Shown: positions 1 to 9,580 of the stretch, piece by piece
Position numbering within the stretch: position 1 is the stretch's first letter
How the letters are laid out: every line of letters starts with the position of its first letter
DNA from: Paenibacillus sp. PCH8
Lineage (GTDB): Bacteria; Bacillota; Bacilli; Paenibacillales; Paenibacillaceae
Direction of reading: 5' to 3'
Assembly (NCBI RefSeq): GCF_002968835.1
Contig: NZ_PKQK01000003.1
Span: forward strand, 558,001 to 622,000
DNA length: 64,000 nt
Program-made: the position numbers and the translations under genes
The notes under the pieces: generated by a model
Told to the model about the DNA's origin: nothing
The model's database searches: none
What the model saw: only the letters and a program-made list of their open reading frames with translations

Positions 1-1243
1 CTGCAAGATCGCCGTTATCCGGAGACAGGTCAATATGAACCGGTTTGAATTCACCTTTATTCTCAGGATCACTCGCATTCAGCTGCAAAGTCATACTCTG
101 GTCAGGACTCATCTCAATAACGAGCAGGTTCGGCTTGGAACCATTGTCTTTCGTTACATTCGCCTGTCCTGAAGGTTCTTTGAATTCAATCACGATTCGT
201 GTTGATTTCTCCTTCATTCTTTTACCCGTACGAATGTAAAACGGAACACCCCGCCAGAAGAAATCATCAATTTGCAATTTGGCAGCAATGAATGTGTCAT
301 TCATCGTGTTCTCCGCTACACCGGGTTCAGCAGCATAAGCGCTTACCGACTTGCCTTGAATGTTTCCTTCAGCATACTGTCCGCGAATGATGCTTGCGCC
401 AACGGTCTGCTTTTGCAATGGCTGGATAGATTCCATGATGTGTTTCTTCTTCAAGCCGACTTTTTCCGATGTGCTGTTATATGGAAGCTGAATCGCCATC
501 ATCATGAGCAATTGCAACATATGATTCTGGAACATGTCTCGCACAGCGCCTACATGATCATAATAGGATGCACGTTCTTCGACACCTACAGTCTCATTTG
601 CCGTAATTTGCACGTTGGAGATGTAACGGTTGTTCCATAGTGCCTTCATGATCGGATTACTCTGATGTAACGTCTCAAGCCGCTGTACCATCGGTTTGCC
701 CAAGTAATGATCAATCCGATAAATCTCTTCCTCCGTGAACGATTCGCTTAACTTGCGGTTAAGGTCTCTGGCGGATTGCAGATCGTGACCGAATGGCTTC
801 TCAATAACGAGACGCTTCCAGCCCTCCGTGGAACCCAACCCACTTTCCTGAATGTTCTCCGCAATGGGTTCGAAGAATTCCGGTCCGACGGATAGGTAAA
901 ATAGGCGGTTGGACGGAATGCCAAGCTCGGCCTCTCTTTGTTCAACTAATTGCAACAGCTTTATATAATCTTCCTTATGGCTTATATTCAATACACTGTA
1001 GCGGAAAGCTTTCACAAATGATTTCACCTTTTCAGGATCAGCCTGGCGTCTGGAAAATTCGTTTAATGATTTTTCCACTTGTGCCTGAAAGAATTCATCA
1101 GACCACTCTCTGCGTCCCAGACCAAATAATGAGAAGGTTTCCGGAAGCTTCTGCTCAAGATATAAGTTATATAAGGCAGGATATATTTTTCTTTTGGCTA
1201 AATCGCCAGTAGCTCCAAATAAAACAATGGTAGTTGGTTCCAT
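1..1243 (-). CDS. zwf: Glucose-6-phosphate 1-dehydrogenase, 3' end beyond window
   Basis: Oxidises glucose 6-phosphate to 6-phosphogluconolactone with NADP+, the entry step of the oxidative pentose phosphate pathway in the cytoplasm. I read about 414 residues from the ATG at 1241-1243; the C-terminus runs off the left edge. Visible marks are the Rossmann motif FGATGDLA at residues 9-16, EKPFG near residue 152, and the substrate-binding stretch RIDHYLGK with the following PMVQRL. The frame is open across the whole visible part, so it looks intact. It is divergent from a LysR regulator over 112 bp, so shared or cross regulation is possible but not shown. The family call is secure. Confidence 0.95.
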   Translation of the reverse strand, partial: MEPTTIVLFGATGDLAKRKIYPALYNLYLEQKLPETFSLFGLGRREWSDEFFQAQVEKSLNEFSRRQADPEKVKSFVKAFRYSVLNISHKEDYIKLLQLVEQREAELGIPSNRLFYLSVGPEFFEPIAENIQESGLGSTEGWKRLVIEKPFGHDLQSARDLNRKLSESFTEEEIYRIDHYLGKPMVQRLETLHQSNPIMKALWNNRYISNVQITANETVGVEERASYYDHVGAVRDMFQNHMLQLLMMMAIQLPYNSTSEKVGLKKKHIMESIQPLQKQTVGASIIRGQYAEGNIQGKSVSAYAAEPGVAENTMNDTFIAAKLQIDDFFWRGVPFYIRTGKRMKEKSTRIVIEFKEPSGQANVTKDNGSKPNLLVIEMSPDQSMTLQLNASDPENKGEFKPVHIDLSPDNGDLA

Positions 1244-1355
1244 CTCGCCGTTCTCCTTCCAAGTAACTCTGGTTTCTTTGTTGTAGTTACACTATAATAC
1301 GTTTCATAGCCATACAAGTAATTAATATATTTCACAGGAGCTATAGACAATATCT

Positions 1356-2240
1356 ATGACAACAAATTATGAACTATATAAAGTCTTTTACTGGGCCGCC
1401 AAAACGGGAAGTTTGACCCAGGCAGCCAAAGTACTGTATATCACTCAACCCAGTGTCAGTCATGCCATCAAACAGTTGGAAGAGAGCTTTGGTCTTACCT
1501 TGTTCTATCGAAATTCCAAAGGTGTATCGTTGACACAGGAAGGTACCAGTCTGTATTCCTATATTGAGCAGTCCCAAATTCTGATATCGCTTGCCGAAGA
1601 GAAAATGGCAGCATTGAAGAGTCTTGACAATGGTGAATTGAGGATCGGTGGCAGTGACTCCCTGTTCAAGCATTACATGCTGGCGTATCTGGAGGAATTC
1701 CATACGCTGTACCCTAATATCAAGTTACATCTGAGTCATGGAACTACGCCTGAAGTCATTACGTTCCTCAAGGAAGGTAAGATTGACCTTGGAGTTGTCC
1801 GGATGCCCATTGTTGATCCACAGCTTGAAGTCAGGGAAAGCATTCAGCTGAAAGACTGTTTTGTGGCGGGAGAACGCTATTCCCAGCTCAAAGGTAAAGT
1901 GATGACACTTGAGATGCTCCTGGAGCATCAACTGATCCTCTTCTCCCGGAACAGTCGGGTTCGGATGGCGATAACCGAATTGTTTAACAGTTATAATTAC
2001 ACATTGAAGCCTGAGATCGAGGTCGGCAGTGTGGATCTGCTGATTGAATTTGCACGTCGAGGATTGGGTATTTCCTATGTAACACGTGAATTCATCTCCA
2101 AAGAGTTGGAGGAAGGTTCTCTGTTTGAAATACAACTTGATGTCCCGCTGCCTCCTTCACATGTAGGGATAATGAGCAAACGCAATATGCCAATATCTCT
2201 GGCAGCCAACCGTTTTATGGATCTTATTTTCAAAGCCTGA
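1356..2240 (+). CDS. LysR-family transcriptional regulator
   Basis: A 294-residue LysR-type regulator of normal length. The winged HTH fills residues 1-60, with the typical LTQAAKVLYITQPSVSHAIK recognition region, followed by a periplasmic-binding-like effector domain from about residue 90. The effector is not identifiable from sequence. The ATG at 1356 is taken as start because MTTNYELYKVFYWAAK matches the usual LysR N-terminus; the nearest purine-rich stretch (CAGGAG) is about 15 bases upstream, so initiation may be weak. It is divergent from zwf and may control it, as LysR proteins often regulate the divergent neighbour; this is inference. A hairpin follows the stop. Confidence 0.9.
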   Translation: MTTNYELYKVFYWAAKTGSLTQAAKVLYITQPSVSHAIKQLEESFGLTLFYRNSKGVSLTQEGTSLYSYIEQSQILISLAEEKMAALKSLDNGELRIGGSDSLFKHYMLAYLEEFHTLYPNIKLHLSHGTTPEVITFLKEGKIDLGVVRMPIVDPQLEVRESIQLKDCFVAGERYSQLKGKVMTLEMLLEHQLILFSRNSRVRMAITELFNSYNYTLKPEIEVGSVDLLIEFARRGLGISYVTREFISKELEEGSLFEIQLDVPLPPSHVGIMSKRNMPISLAANRFMDLIFKA

Positions 2241-2266
2241 GTTGTCAGAGATGACAACAGGTACGA

Positions 2267-2307
2267 CAAAGAGCTTCACTATCCTTTATGGAAAGTGAGG
2301 CTCTTTG
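2267..2307. terminator. Bidirectional terminator between lysR and cheA
   Basis: Fourteen-base-pair stem (arms 2267-2280 and 2294-2307, one G-U pair) with a 13-base loop, lying between the convergent stops of the LysR gene and cheA. The outer arms begin CAAAGAGC and end GCTCTTTG. The T tract is weak on both sides. Confidence 0.7.
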
Positions 2308-2331
2308 GATTGAATAATGTTTAGTTAACGA

Positions 2332-4338
2332 CTAATGACTGACCAGATAGGAAGCATCCAAAATGAGGGCCACCCTTCCGTTACCCAGAATTGTTGCGCC
2401 AGACAGATGGTTCATGGCACCCAGATAAGTACCTAGCGTCTTAATAACGACTTCCTGATTCCCGATGATCTCATCGACTGCGTAGGCTGCAATTTTGTCA
2501 ACGGAACGCACAATAACCAGTGGAATGGTTTTGGAATTGCGATCCGATCGTGAATAGTTGAGTTTGTCACACAGTCTGTGGAAGGGTACAATTCGTCCAT
2601 GATTCAGAATCGCCTGTTGCCCTTGAATCATCTGAATATCCTCAGGGGATATCCGAACAATCTCAGCAACGTTGTACATCGGCAAGATCAGGACACGTCC
2701 TGATACTTTGACTAACAGACCTTTGATAATAGCCAATGTAAGCGGAAGACGAATGGTAAATGTGGTCCCCACTCCAACCTCTGTATCTATATCAATAATT
2801 CCGTTGAGACGTCCAATCTGACTGCGTACAATATCCATTCCCACGCCCCGGCCTGACACATCACTGACAGAAGAAGCTGTCGAAAATCCAGGTTCAAATA
2901 TGAGATGTACAGATTCCTGTGTAGTCAAGCGTGCTGCCTGTTCTTCACTTATTATGCCTTTATCCAAAGCAGAAGCCTTAATCTTTTCACCATCAATACC
3001 TTTGCCATCATCCGAAAAACGAATCACGACATGGTTCTCTTCATGAAACGAAGTCAAGGTAATGCGTCCTTTGGACGGCTTCCCGTGCTCCGCTCGAATC
3101 TCCGCGCTTTCAATGCCATGATCTGCACTGTTCCGGATCAGATGAATCAATGGGTCACTCAATTCCTCAATAATCATCCGGTCAAGTTCAGTCTCTCCAC
3201 CCTGGATAACCAGTTCCAGATCTTTGCCCAGTCTCTGCGAAAGGTCGCGAACCAGTCGCGGAAAGCGGGTGAATAGTTGATCAATGGGTAACATACGTGT
3301 CTTCATAACACCTTCCTGGAGCTCCTTGATCACTCGGCCCATATGGTCGGATACCCCGCCAATATTCTGCATGAGTGCAGAAGGCTCCTTACGTGCGCCC
3401 GAACCACTAAGATCTGCAAGGGATGTCTGATCAATTAGCAACTCTCCAACCAGATTCATCAAGTGATCCAGACGTTCAACATTCACGCGAACCGTAGGCT
3501 GAGCAGCCTTCACTTTCTCTTCCGAGACAGGCATGGTCACGTTTGGAGTCGTCCGCTCTGTTTCAGAGGTTAATTCCAGTGGTGCAGAAGTCGCTGCAAC
3601 CTCATTGGATTCCAGCATATACGGACCAATCTCCAGCATATGGATATCCGAGTCGGCAGACAACTCTGCCTTGAGTTGTTGCTGGTCCTTCGAAGTAGCC
3701 ACGATGATGATAAACTGACCATAATGATGGTCCTCATTCTCTGCGCCTGGCTGGCTCTCCATAAGAGAAGTAGCAACAACCGTGCCACATATATCCTCAA
3801 TGCGTTGTCGCAAAATATGATATCTGGCTGCTTTCATCATGCAGGTCTGCTCCAGCACGATCTGAATAGACAGTAGCTGCTTGCCTGACACGATGGCTAC
3901 CTGCGCCATGATCGATTCGGCTGATTGCAATTGAGGTGCTTTTATTTTCCCGACTACTGCCGGCGTCTGAATCAATGCCTTTATTTCACGTACTACCTCT
4001 CGAAAGTCTGCATAAGCTTCCCCACGGATATACTGATCACGAAGTACCTTCATGGCGTCCAGAGAGCGAAATAAGGTATCAATCAATTCCGAGGTCATTT
4101 CAGGTTTTTTCTCCCGGACCCATTCCAGAGCGAACTCCACTTCATGAGTAAGGTCACTTAATTCACGGAAATCCATTGTGGATGCGGATCCCTTGATGGT
4201 ATGAGCTGCCCGAAACAACGTCTGAATCAGTTCTACCGAAGGCGAAAGCTCCAGTGCCAGCAAAGATTGATCCATCCGTTCCAGTTGATCATTCAGTTCT
4301 TCGATAAAGATGTCACGGTAGGCAGATAAATCCATCAT
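2332..4338 (-). CDS. cheA: Chemotaxis-type sensor histidine kinase CheA
   Basis: CheA autophosphorylates and passes the phosphate to response regulators in receptor arrays at the membrane. The 668 residues show an N-terminal HPt domain with the phospho-accepting His46 in AAHTIKGSAS, a P2-like segment around 145-240, a dimerisation domain near 285-345, an HATPase core with NSADHGIE, DDGKGI and GRGVGMD, and a C-terminal CheW-like domain from about 515. It is the last gene of an mcp-cheW-cheA operon, with a 14-bp gap to cheW and a clear GGGAGG site before ATGATG. No cheY, cheB or cheR lies in the window, so the output partner must be elsewhere. Confidence 0.95.
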   Translation of the reverse strand: MMDLSAYRDIFIEELNDQLERMDQSLLALELSPSVELIQTLFRAAHTIKGSASTMDFRELSDLTHEVEFALEWVREKKPEMTSELIDTLFRSLDAMKVLRDQYIRGEAYADFREVVREIKALIQTPAVVGKIKAPQLQSAESIMAQVAIVSGKQLLSIQIVLEQTCMMKAARYHILRQRIEDICGTVVATSLMESQPGAENEDHHYGQFIIIVATSKDQQQLKAELSADSDIHMLEIGPYMLESNEVAATSAPLELTSETERTTPNVTMPVSEEKVKAAQPTVRVNVERLDHLMNLVGELLIDQTSLADLSGSGARKEPSALMQNIGGVSDHMGRVIKELQEGVMKTRMLPIDQLFTRFPRLVRDLSQRLGKDLELVIQGGETELDRMIIEELSDPLIHLIRNSADHGIESAEIRAEHGKPSKGRITLTSFHEENHVVIRFSDDGKGIDGEKIKASALDKGIISEEQAARLTTQESVHLIFEPGFSTASSVSDVSGRGVGMDIVRSQIGRLNGIIDIDTEVGVGTTFTIRLPLTLAIIKGLLVKVSGRVLILPMYNVAEIVRISPEDIQMIQGQQAILNHGRIVPFHRLCDKLNYSRSDRNSKTIPLVIVRSVDKIAAYAVDEIIGNQEVVIKTLGTYLGAMNHLSGATILGNGRVALILDASYLVSH

Positions 4339-4352
4339 TCGTGTATTCCTCC

Positions 4353-4778
4353 CTAACCGCCCAATATTTCGTCCAGTTTTAAAATACCAACCAGTTCATC
4401 ACCCTGCTGGCCCACGGCTTGAAAGAATGCTTCACGGTTACGACTGTGACCTCCGGCAGGTGGATGTATTTCCGAGTAGGTTGTTACTTTGTTCACTCGA
4501 TCCACGATCAATCCTATAAATTCATCCTGATATCGAACCACAATAATTCGAGTTGCCCGGGTATCCGGTTCATCCGGCATCCCCAGCAGATTCCGCAAAC
4601 TCATGACACATACAACCTTGCCACGCAGATTAACTACCCCTTTAATCTCCGGACGGCTGAATGGAATATCCGTAATGCTGAGCACTTTAATAATTTCGTG
4701 AATTTCTTCAATTCGAATGGCGCAAGTCTCTGCACCGACAGACAATTCTATATATTGTTCCTTCTGAAGTGAAGACAT
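4353..4778 (-). CDS. cheW: Chemotaxis coupling protein CheW
   Basis: A 141-residue single-domain CheW that links chemoreceptors to CheA. The CheW fold is evident from the stretch KGVVNLRGKVVCVMSLRNLL and the following IIVVRYQDEFIGLIVD. It starts after a GAGGGTGA ribosome binding site. Receptor and kinase genes flank it with gaps of 24 and 14 bp, so one transcript is likely and the three proteins probably form one dedicated signalling unit. Confidence 0.95.
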   Translation of the reverse strand: MSSLQKEQYIELSVGAETCAIRIEEIHEIIKVLSITDIPFSRPEIKGVVNLRGKVVCVMSLRNLLGMPDEPDTRATRIIVVRYQDEFIGLIVDRVNKVTTYSEIHPPAGGHSRNREAFFQAVGQQGDELVGILKLDEILGG

Positions 4779-4802
4779 CGATTCACCCTCAATTCGATAT
4801 AA

Positions 4803-6392
4803 TTATTGGGTTTTGAAGGCTGCTGCGGAATTAGATAGTTCTTCCGCCAGATGAGCCAGTGACTGGCATGTCGCTGCTGTCTCTTCCGACGCAGCAGCGG
4901 ATTCCTCACTGGAAGCCGAGATGGATTCAACAGAACTCATGACCTCTGCCGCTTGAGCTGCCTCTTCTTCGCATGCAGCTGCAATTTCGTTTACTTTTTG
5001 TGAAGAGTTATTGACCATATCAATGATCTGATCAAAAGCCTGTCCAGTCATGGAAGACTGATCAACACTAGCGGCAACAGCCTGTACGCTTTGTCTTGTA
5101 TTTTCCTGCATGGCTTTGATGATGACTGTAATTTCTTTGGTTGCCTCACCGCTTCGCTCCGCAAGCTTCCGGACTTCGTCTGCCACAACAGCGAATCCTC
5201 GCCCTTGCTCACCTGCACGCGCTGCTTCGATTGCAGCATTAAGTGCAAGCAGATTGGTCTGCTCAGCGATATCGTCAATCACTTCGATGATGTCACCAAT
5301 TTTACGAGAATCATCTTCAAGTTTGGACATTTTCATATTTACCGCTTGCATACCTTCCAATGAAGTCTGTACAACTTGTCCACCTTCACGAGCAGTCTTC
5401 ACGGTATCATTGGACAATTCAGCTGCTTCTTCTGCACTTGCAGCTACAGAGTTAATTGCCAGTGACAACTCTTTGAACAATTCAGAGATGTTACTTGCCT
5501 CATGGGATTGGCTTGTGCTGGTACTTGCAATTTCTTGTGTACTTGCTGAGATTTGTTGTGAAGAAGCAGCTACACTTTGGGAGTTCATCACAATATTGTT
5601 GATTAACTCTTTCAGATTGTCTACCATCCGATTCAAAGCCGCGGACAATTGACCCACTTCATCTTTGCTGGAGATGTCTGACTTGAGGGTCAGATTTCCG
5701 TTCGCGACTTCCGTTGCCAGACCCAGCATGGCCATGAGTGGCTTCGAGATGGAACGAGAAATGATGTAACCGATCAGAATACTGAAGAGTACAGATACAA
5801 CAACCATAACAATGGTTACTGTAAAGGCAGATGTGTAGGCTTCTTCCGATTTCGTATTGGCCTGTTCAGCCAAAGATACATTTAAGTCCACCAAATCCGT
5901 CAACGTTTGTACTACCTGGTCACCCGGAGGTTTCAATGTTGCTTTCAGGAAATTAATAAAACCTGCATCATCTTCTGCTAATGCCAGCGTGACACCTTCA
6001 TCGTACAGTTTCATATAGCTGTCGTACTGGGTATCTAATTTACGAAGTAACTCCACTTCTCCCGTTGTGGTCGCCAGAGGACGATATGTAGCAATTCGAT
6101 CCTCAAGGGATTGACGAATTATGGCTATACTTTCTGTAACTCTGGTCTGCTCTGCTGCTACTTCCTCAAAGTTCAGATCACGTATGTTAACCCGCATTCT
6201 CTGATAATCAACCTGAGCTGAAGATAATTCTTTCACTGAATTCAGATTGTTGTTATACATATCTTGCATTCTTTCATTGGTGCTTCTCAACGTGACTACT
6301 GAATAAATTCCTAGTGCTGCCAGAATCATTGACACAACTAAAAACGCTGAAATAATCTTTGTTGCTGTTTTCATATTACTGAACCATACCAT
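4803..6392 (-). CDS. Methyl-accepting chemotaxis protein
   Basis: Membrane chemoreceptor of 529 residues. In order: TM1 at about 12-32, an extracellular helical region of about 150 residues compatible with a four-helix-bundle (4HB_MCP) sensor, TM2 at about 188-208, a HAMP domain to about 262, and a cytoplasmic coiled coil with the conserved hairpin tip EQTNLLALNAAIEAARAGEQ. The ligand is unknown. It is the first gene of the operon; a strong AGGGGGAG site sits 5-6 bases before the ATG at 6390-6392. No convincing SigD promoter was found in the upstream 540 bp. Confidence 0.93.
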   Translation of the reverse strand: MVWFSNMKTATKIISAFLVVSMILAALGIYSVVTLRSTNERMQDMYNNNLNSVKELSSAQVDYQRMRVNIRDLNFEEVAAEQTRVTESIAIIRQSLEDRIATYRPLATTTGEVELLRKLDTQYDSYMKLYDEGVTLALAEDDAGFINFLKATLKPPGDQVVQTLTDLVDLNVSLAEQANTKSEEAYTSAFTVTIVMVVVSVLFSILIGYIISRSISKPLMAMLGLATEVANGNLTLKSDISSKDEVGQLSAALNRMVDNLKELINNIVMNSQSVAASSQQISASTQEIASTSTSQSHEASNISELFKELSLAINSVAASAEEAAELSNDTVKTAREGGQVVQTSLEGMQAVNMKMSKLEDDSRKIGDIIEVIDDIAEQTNLLALNAAIEAARAGEQGRGFAVVADEVRKLAERSGEATKEITVIIKAMQENTRQSVQAVAASVDQSSMTGQAFDQIIDMVNNSSQKVNEIAAACEEEAAQAAEVMSSVESISASSEESAAASEETAATCQSLAHLAEELSNSAAAFKTQ

Positions 6393-6933
6393 CTAAACTC
6401 CCCCTATGCATTATCGTGTCCAGTTATGTAATTTACCTTGCTAACCCTTCTCCGAGGTTGCACTCCAGACAGCATACGATCTATTTCGACAGATTTATAT
6501 CAAAACTGAATAGCGTATTTTCATTTCTATTAATTTGCACTATTACGAATTTATATTTTAGATATTAAGATTCTAGTAATATAGAATGTAATATACTAAG
6601 TACCTGATTAATAAAATATTATAATTCATATATACGAAAACCATATATTATTTTATTGTTTTTATACATGAGTTATCAGACATAACAATTTCGAAATATG
6701 TAAACTTCCTTTTTTACATTTTCAAGATATTAATATATAGTTCTTGGGTCTAACAACCGATGTCAATTATCAAAATTAATTGTTTAATTAAGCTTTAATA
6801 CCGTCCCCCCCCATGACTAAAGTCTAACTATGGAGAAACTTTAACTAATTCTATGGTCACACACAAATAACCAAACCCTCTTAAAGAGAGTTTGATTATT
6901 ATAATATAATTCTATCCATTCATATGGATAAAT
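6393..6933. other. AT-rich intergenic region of 541 bp with a C8 tract
   Basis: No gene of convincing composition on either strand. It must hold the promoter of the mcp operon, but I could not pick a confident -35/-10 pair or a SigD site. A run of eight C residues at 6805-6812 stands out in otherwise very AT-rich DNA. A short hairpin occurs at 6872-6894. Confidence 0.5.
6872..6894 (-). terminator. Probable terminator of the minus-strand gene at 6934
   Basis: Inverted repeat CAAAC-CTCTT / AAGAG-GTTTG with one internal mismatch. It lies about 40 bases past the stop of the leftward gene ending at 6934. On the minus strand it is followed by GGTTATTTG, a modest T-rich tail. Confidence 0.45.
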
Positions 6934-7614
6934 TTACACACCGTACAGCTGTTCCAGTTCCATTAATCGATTCTCAATTCGCTGAGGAATAATACCAAAC
7001 AAGTTGTCCCAAGTCATGAACATCTCCGGCTGCAACAAATATTCTTGGAACTCCATAGCTGGCACGAATGCCTTGGTCTGTAGATATCGCATCACCTGAG
7101 CATCGATCTGTTCATTCGTTTCAAAATAACCGTGGAACAATTCATTCACAAGTAGCCCATCACATCCCGCTTTAGCACCTGCTGCGATGTACAAGTTTGG
7201 CAATAACTCGAATACAACTGGAAGTGGTGAAAAAGCATGTTTGCCAGGCTGTGAATACAGACATACATGACGTCCTATCATATTGACCCGATCTTTCAAC
7301 AATCCGCGCAGCACTTTGCCATGAAAGCTGGCTTCACAGTCCACAACCTCTCCGTCATGACCCACATAGATCCACACATGCTCCATTTCATACAGATGTC
7401 CAATCTCATAATCCCACCAGATCGCAAATTCAATCACATATTGTACTACCTCGACTGGAAACTCAATATCCCTCCTGAACGAAGGGGAAGGCCCTGAACG
7501 ATGCAACACAGAAACGCCCACCAAATCCGGATAGAAAGGTTCGTTCCGATCAAACATCAATACAGGTGCATAACTCATTGCGGTTTGAAGCATTTCCATT
7601 TCTGACATGGTCAT
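6934..7614 (-). CDS. Hypothetical protein, possible Vps62/DUF946-like
   Basis: A 226-residue soluble protein without signal peptide or membrane segment. The N-terminal phrase YAPVLMFDRNEPFYP and the later HVWIYVG...DCEASFHGK resemble the pattern of Vps62-like (DUF946-type) proteins, where an acidic EPF motif and an H-x-W...HG motif recur; this is a resemblance by eye only. It starts at ATG 7612-7614 after GGGGGATA. It stands alone between hairpins, with no operon partner to suggest a role. Confidence 0.6.
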   Translation of the reverse strand: MTMSEMEMLQTAMSYAPVLMFDRNEPFYPDLVGVSVLHRSGPSPSFRRDIEFPVEVVQYVIEFAIWWDYEIGHLYEMEHVWIYVGHDGEVVDCEASFHGKVLRGLLKDRVNMIGRHVCLYSQPGKHAFSPLPVVFELLPNLYIAAGAKAGCDGLLVNELFHGYFETNEQIDAQVMRYLQTKAFVPAMEFQEYLLQPEMFMTWDNLFGIIPQRIENRLMELEQLYGV

Positions 7615-7687
7615 GGATGGTATCCCCCATTTTCATCGATGTTACAACCATTTTAGCAGAGATTTCTATAGGTGTTAACGTATAGAA

Positions 7688-7724
7688 TAAGCCCGCAACC
7701 AGATAAGTTCCAGTTGCAGGCTTA
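7688..7724. terminator. Terminator after cupin gene
   Basis: Stem TAAGCCCGCAAC / GTTGCAGGCTTA with one mismatch and a 13-base loop. On the minus strand it follows the cupin stop and runs into TTATTCTATA. Confidence 0.6.
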
Positions 7725-7756
7725 GATGATTCTATTTTATTAGAGAGGAATTGCCC

Positions 7757-8350
7757 CTAATCTCTAGATCCTTTAGTTGGTTTAGGTGCATTGGATGGTT
7801 GGGTAGACAGGTCAGAAACAGCAGTATCACACCCTATAGGTGGACCCAAAATAGCATCATTTTGTATAGACGCAACGGCTCTGGCATAAGCCTCCTCATC
7901 CAGACAATAGGCTCGATGTGCCACTTCGGGTGGTGTTGCCGCTAGAAAATCAGCTCCGAATACAATATCAGGGGTCGGTTGATCAAAAATAGTTAATACG
8001 TGTACATCATCTGTTTCGGCTACAAACCAGTGAAACCAGCCTTTAGGGAACACGGAAACCTGCCCCGGTTTCAAATGATACGTTATTCGCTCACGTGTGA
8101 ACGGGTTGAACACTGATGTTGTAACTTCACCACGGATGACGATGACCATCTCAGTCACATTGGTGTGCCAATGAGGCTGTACAATAATGCCTTTGCTCAG
8201 ATATACATTGAAGAAACCATTTTCAATCGTTGGCAGTTGCGCTCCAAATAGCTGGGTCACATAATTACGCGGGTCTCTTTGATAATTAACAACAGCATTA
8301 GAATCAGCCGCCAACTGCACGTTCGGGGATTGCAGAATCGGATTAATCAT
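7757..8350 (-). CDS. Cupin-domain protein, paralogue of the gene at 24.4 kb
   Basis: A 197-residue single-cupin protein. Metal-binding motif 1 is visible as PHWHTNVTEMVIVIRGEV and motif 2 as PKGWFHWF, so a germin/oxalate-decarboxylase-like fold binding a divalent metal is likely; the reaction is unknown. A GGAGGAGA site precedes the ATG. It shares layout and the phrases NPFT(R/K)E, PGQV, (I/T)FD(Q/A)P and (A/V)IIGPP-type C-terminal block with the cupin at 24431-25198, so the two are paralogues. The last about 25 residues are low complexity. Confidence 0.8.
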   Translation of the reverse strand: MINPILQSPNVQLAADSNAVVNYQRDPRNYVTQLFGAQLPTIENGFFNVYLSKGIIVQPHWHTNVTEMVIVIRGEVTTSVFNPFTRERITYHLKPGQVSVFPKGWFHWFVAETDDVHVLTIFDQPTPDIVFGADFLAATPPEVAHRAYCLDEEAYARAVASIQNDAILGPPIGCDTAVSDLSTQPSNAPKPTKGSRD

Positions 8351-8488
8351 GCGATTATTTCTCCTCCTTGGGCATACATCTCATTGTTGTACTGTATGCC
8401 GGAGAATAGAAAGATAATACCATTTTGACACATGTTATGAACTCTTTTTAATCCGAAACTACAAGTTTCTTGCATCATTTCTTAGGAA

Positions 8489-9445
8489 CTAGACTTGACC
8501 AGGGAATCTTGCTCCGGCTGCAATGCCTTGGGGTGATATACGATCAATCTGGTTCATCTCATCATCTGTAAGCGAAACCTGTAGCGCTCCTAAATTCTCG
8601 TGAACTCTTTCCAGGTTGCGAGTCCCCGGGATCGGAACGATATGTTCTCCCTTTGCAAGCAACCAAGCCAAGGCAAGTTGTGAGACCGTGCATTCTTTTT
8701 GCATAGAGATTTCTTGAATTAATCCAACAACCTCCAGATTTTTCTGAAAGTTCTCACCTTGAAAACGTGGATAGTGACGACGATAATCATCTTTCGGCAA
8801 ATCCTCCAAAGATCGGATCTGACCTGTCAGGAAACCACGTCCCAATGGGCTGTATGGAACCAAACCAATGTTTAGCTCATGCAGGACCGGCATAATTTCA
8901 TCCTCAAGCTCACGACTCCACAATGAGTATTCGGTCTGTAGCGCCGTAATCGGGTGAACAGCATGCGCATGCCGAATGATCTCTACTGGCGCTTCAGACA
9001 ACCCAATATATCGAATCTTCCCCTGTTGAACCAGATCGGCAAGCGTGCCCACCGTCTCTTCAATGGGTGTATTGGGATCAGGACGATGTTGATAATACAG
9101 ATCGATATAATCCATCCCCAGGTTGTAGAGACTCGCATCTACTGACTTTTTGATGTAAGCTGGGTCTCCTTTGGGGCCCTGCGTGTGTGTTATACCGAAT
9201 TTGGTGGCAACGATAACCTCGGATCTTCGACCTTGAAGCGCACGTCCAAGCAGCTTTTCATTCCCTCCAAATCGCTGTTTTTCATACTCTCCGTACAGAT
9301 CCGCCGTATCAAACATAGTGACTCCTGCATCCAACGCACCCTGAATGGTAAGTACCGATTCGTCATTATCCGGCATCATCATCACACCCAGGCCGAGCCC
9401 GGATATTCGTAATTGATCATTTCCCAGCGTTCTTGTCTTGATCAT
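8489..9445 (-). CDS. Aldo/keto reductase
   Basis: NAD(P)H-dependent oxidoreductase of 318 residues with the AKR barrel. Seen are FDTADLYG with the catalytic Asp/Tyr, KFGITH (catalytic Lys), the substrate His in YYQHRPDP, and the NADP-binding region IPGTRNLERV near the C-terminus. I place the start at the ATG 9443-9445 because AGAGGG lies 6 bases upstream; a longer frame to 9508 has no such site. The MmyB-like regulator 136 bp upstream on the same strand is a plausible controller. Confidence 0.92.
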   Translation of the reverse strand: MIKTRTLGNDQLRISGLGLGVMMMPDNDESVLTIQGALDAGVTMFDTADLYGEYEKQRFGGNEKLLGRALQGRRSEVIVATKFGITHTQGPKGDPAYIKKSVDASLYNLGMDYIDLYYQHRPDPNTPIEETVGTLADLVQQGKIRYIGLSEAPVEIIRHAHAVHPITALQTEYSLWSRELEDEIMPVLHELNIGLVPYSPLGRGFLTGQIRSLEDLPKDDYRRHYPRFQGENFQKNLEVVGLIQEISMQKECTVSQLALAWLLAKGEHIVPIPGTRNLERVHENLGALQVSLTDDEMNQIDRISPQGIAAGARFPGQV

Positions 9446-9580
9446 GTGGTTCCCTCTTTTCTTGTTAAAATAGAAACGTGAAATAGATACGTTTGAACTT
9501 GAGTTCATTCTATTTCACTCCAGAGATCCCAACCACACTCTGTTTATGCTAGTAATGAAACTACCAGGGTGATCGACTTT

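Noticed and set aside
748..945. Open frame opposite and inside zwf
   Set aside because: It is out of frame with the clear G6PD reading and has no ribosome binding site; a shadow of zwf.
3533..3718. Open frames antisense to cheA
   Set aside because: They follow codon structure of CheA on the other strand and show no family features.
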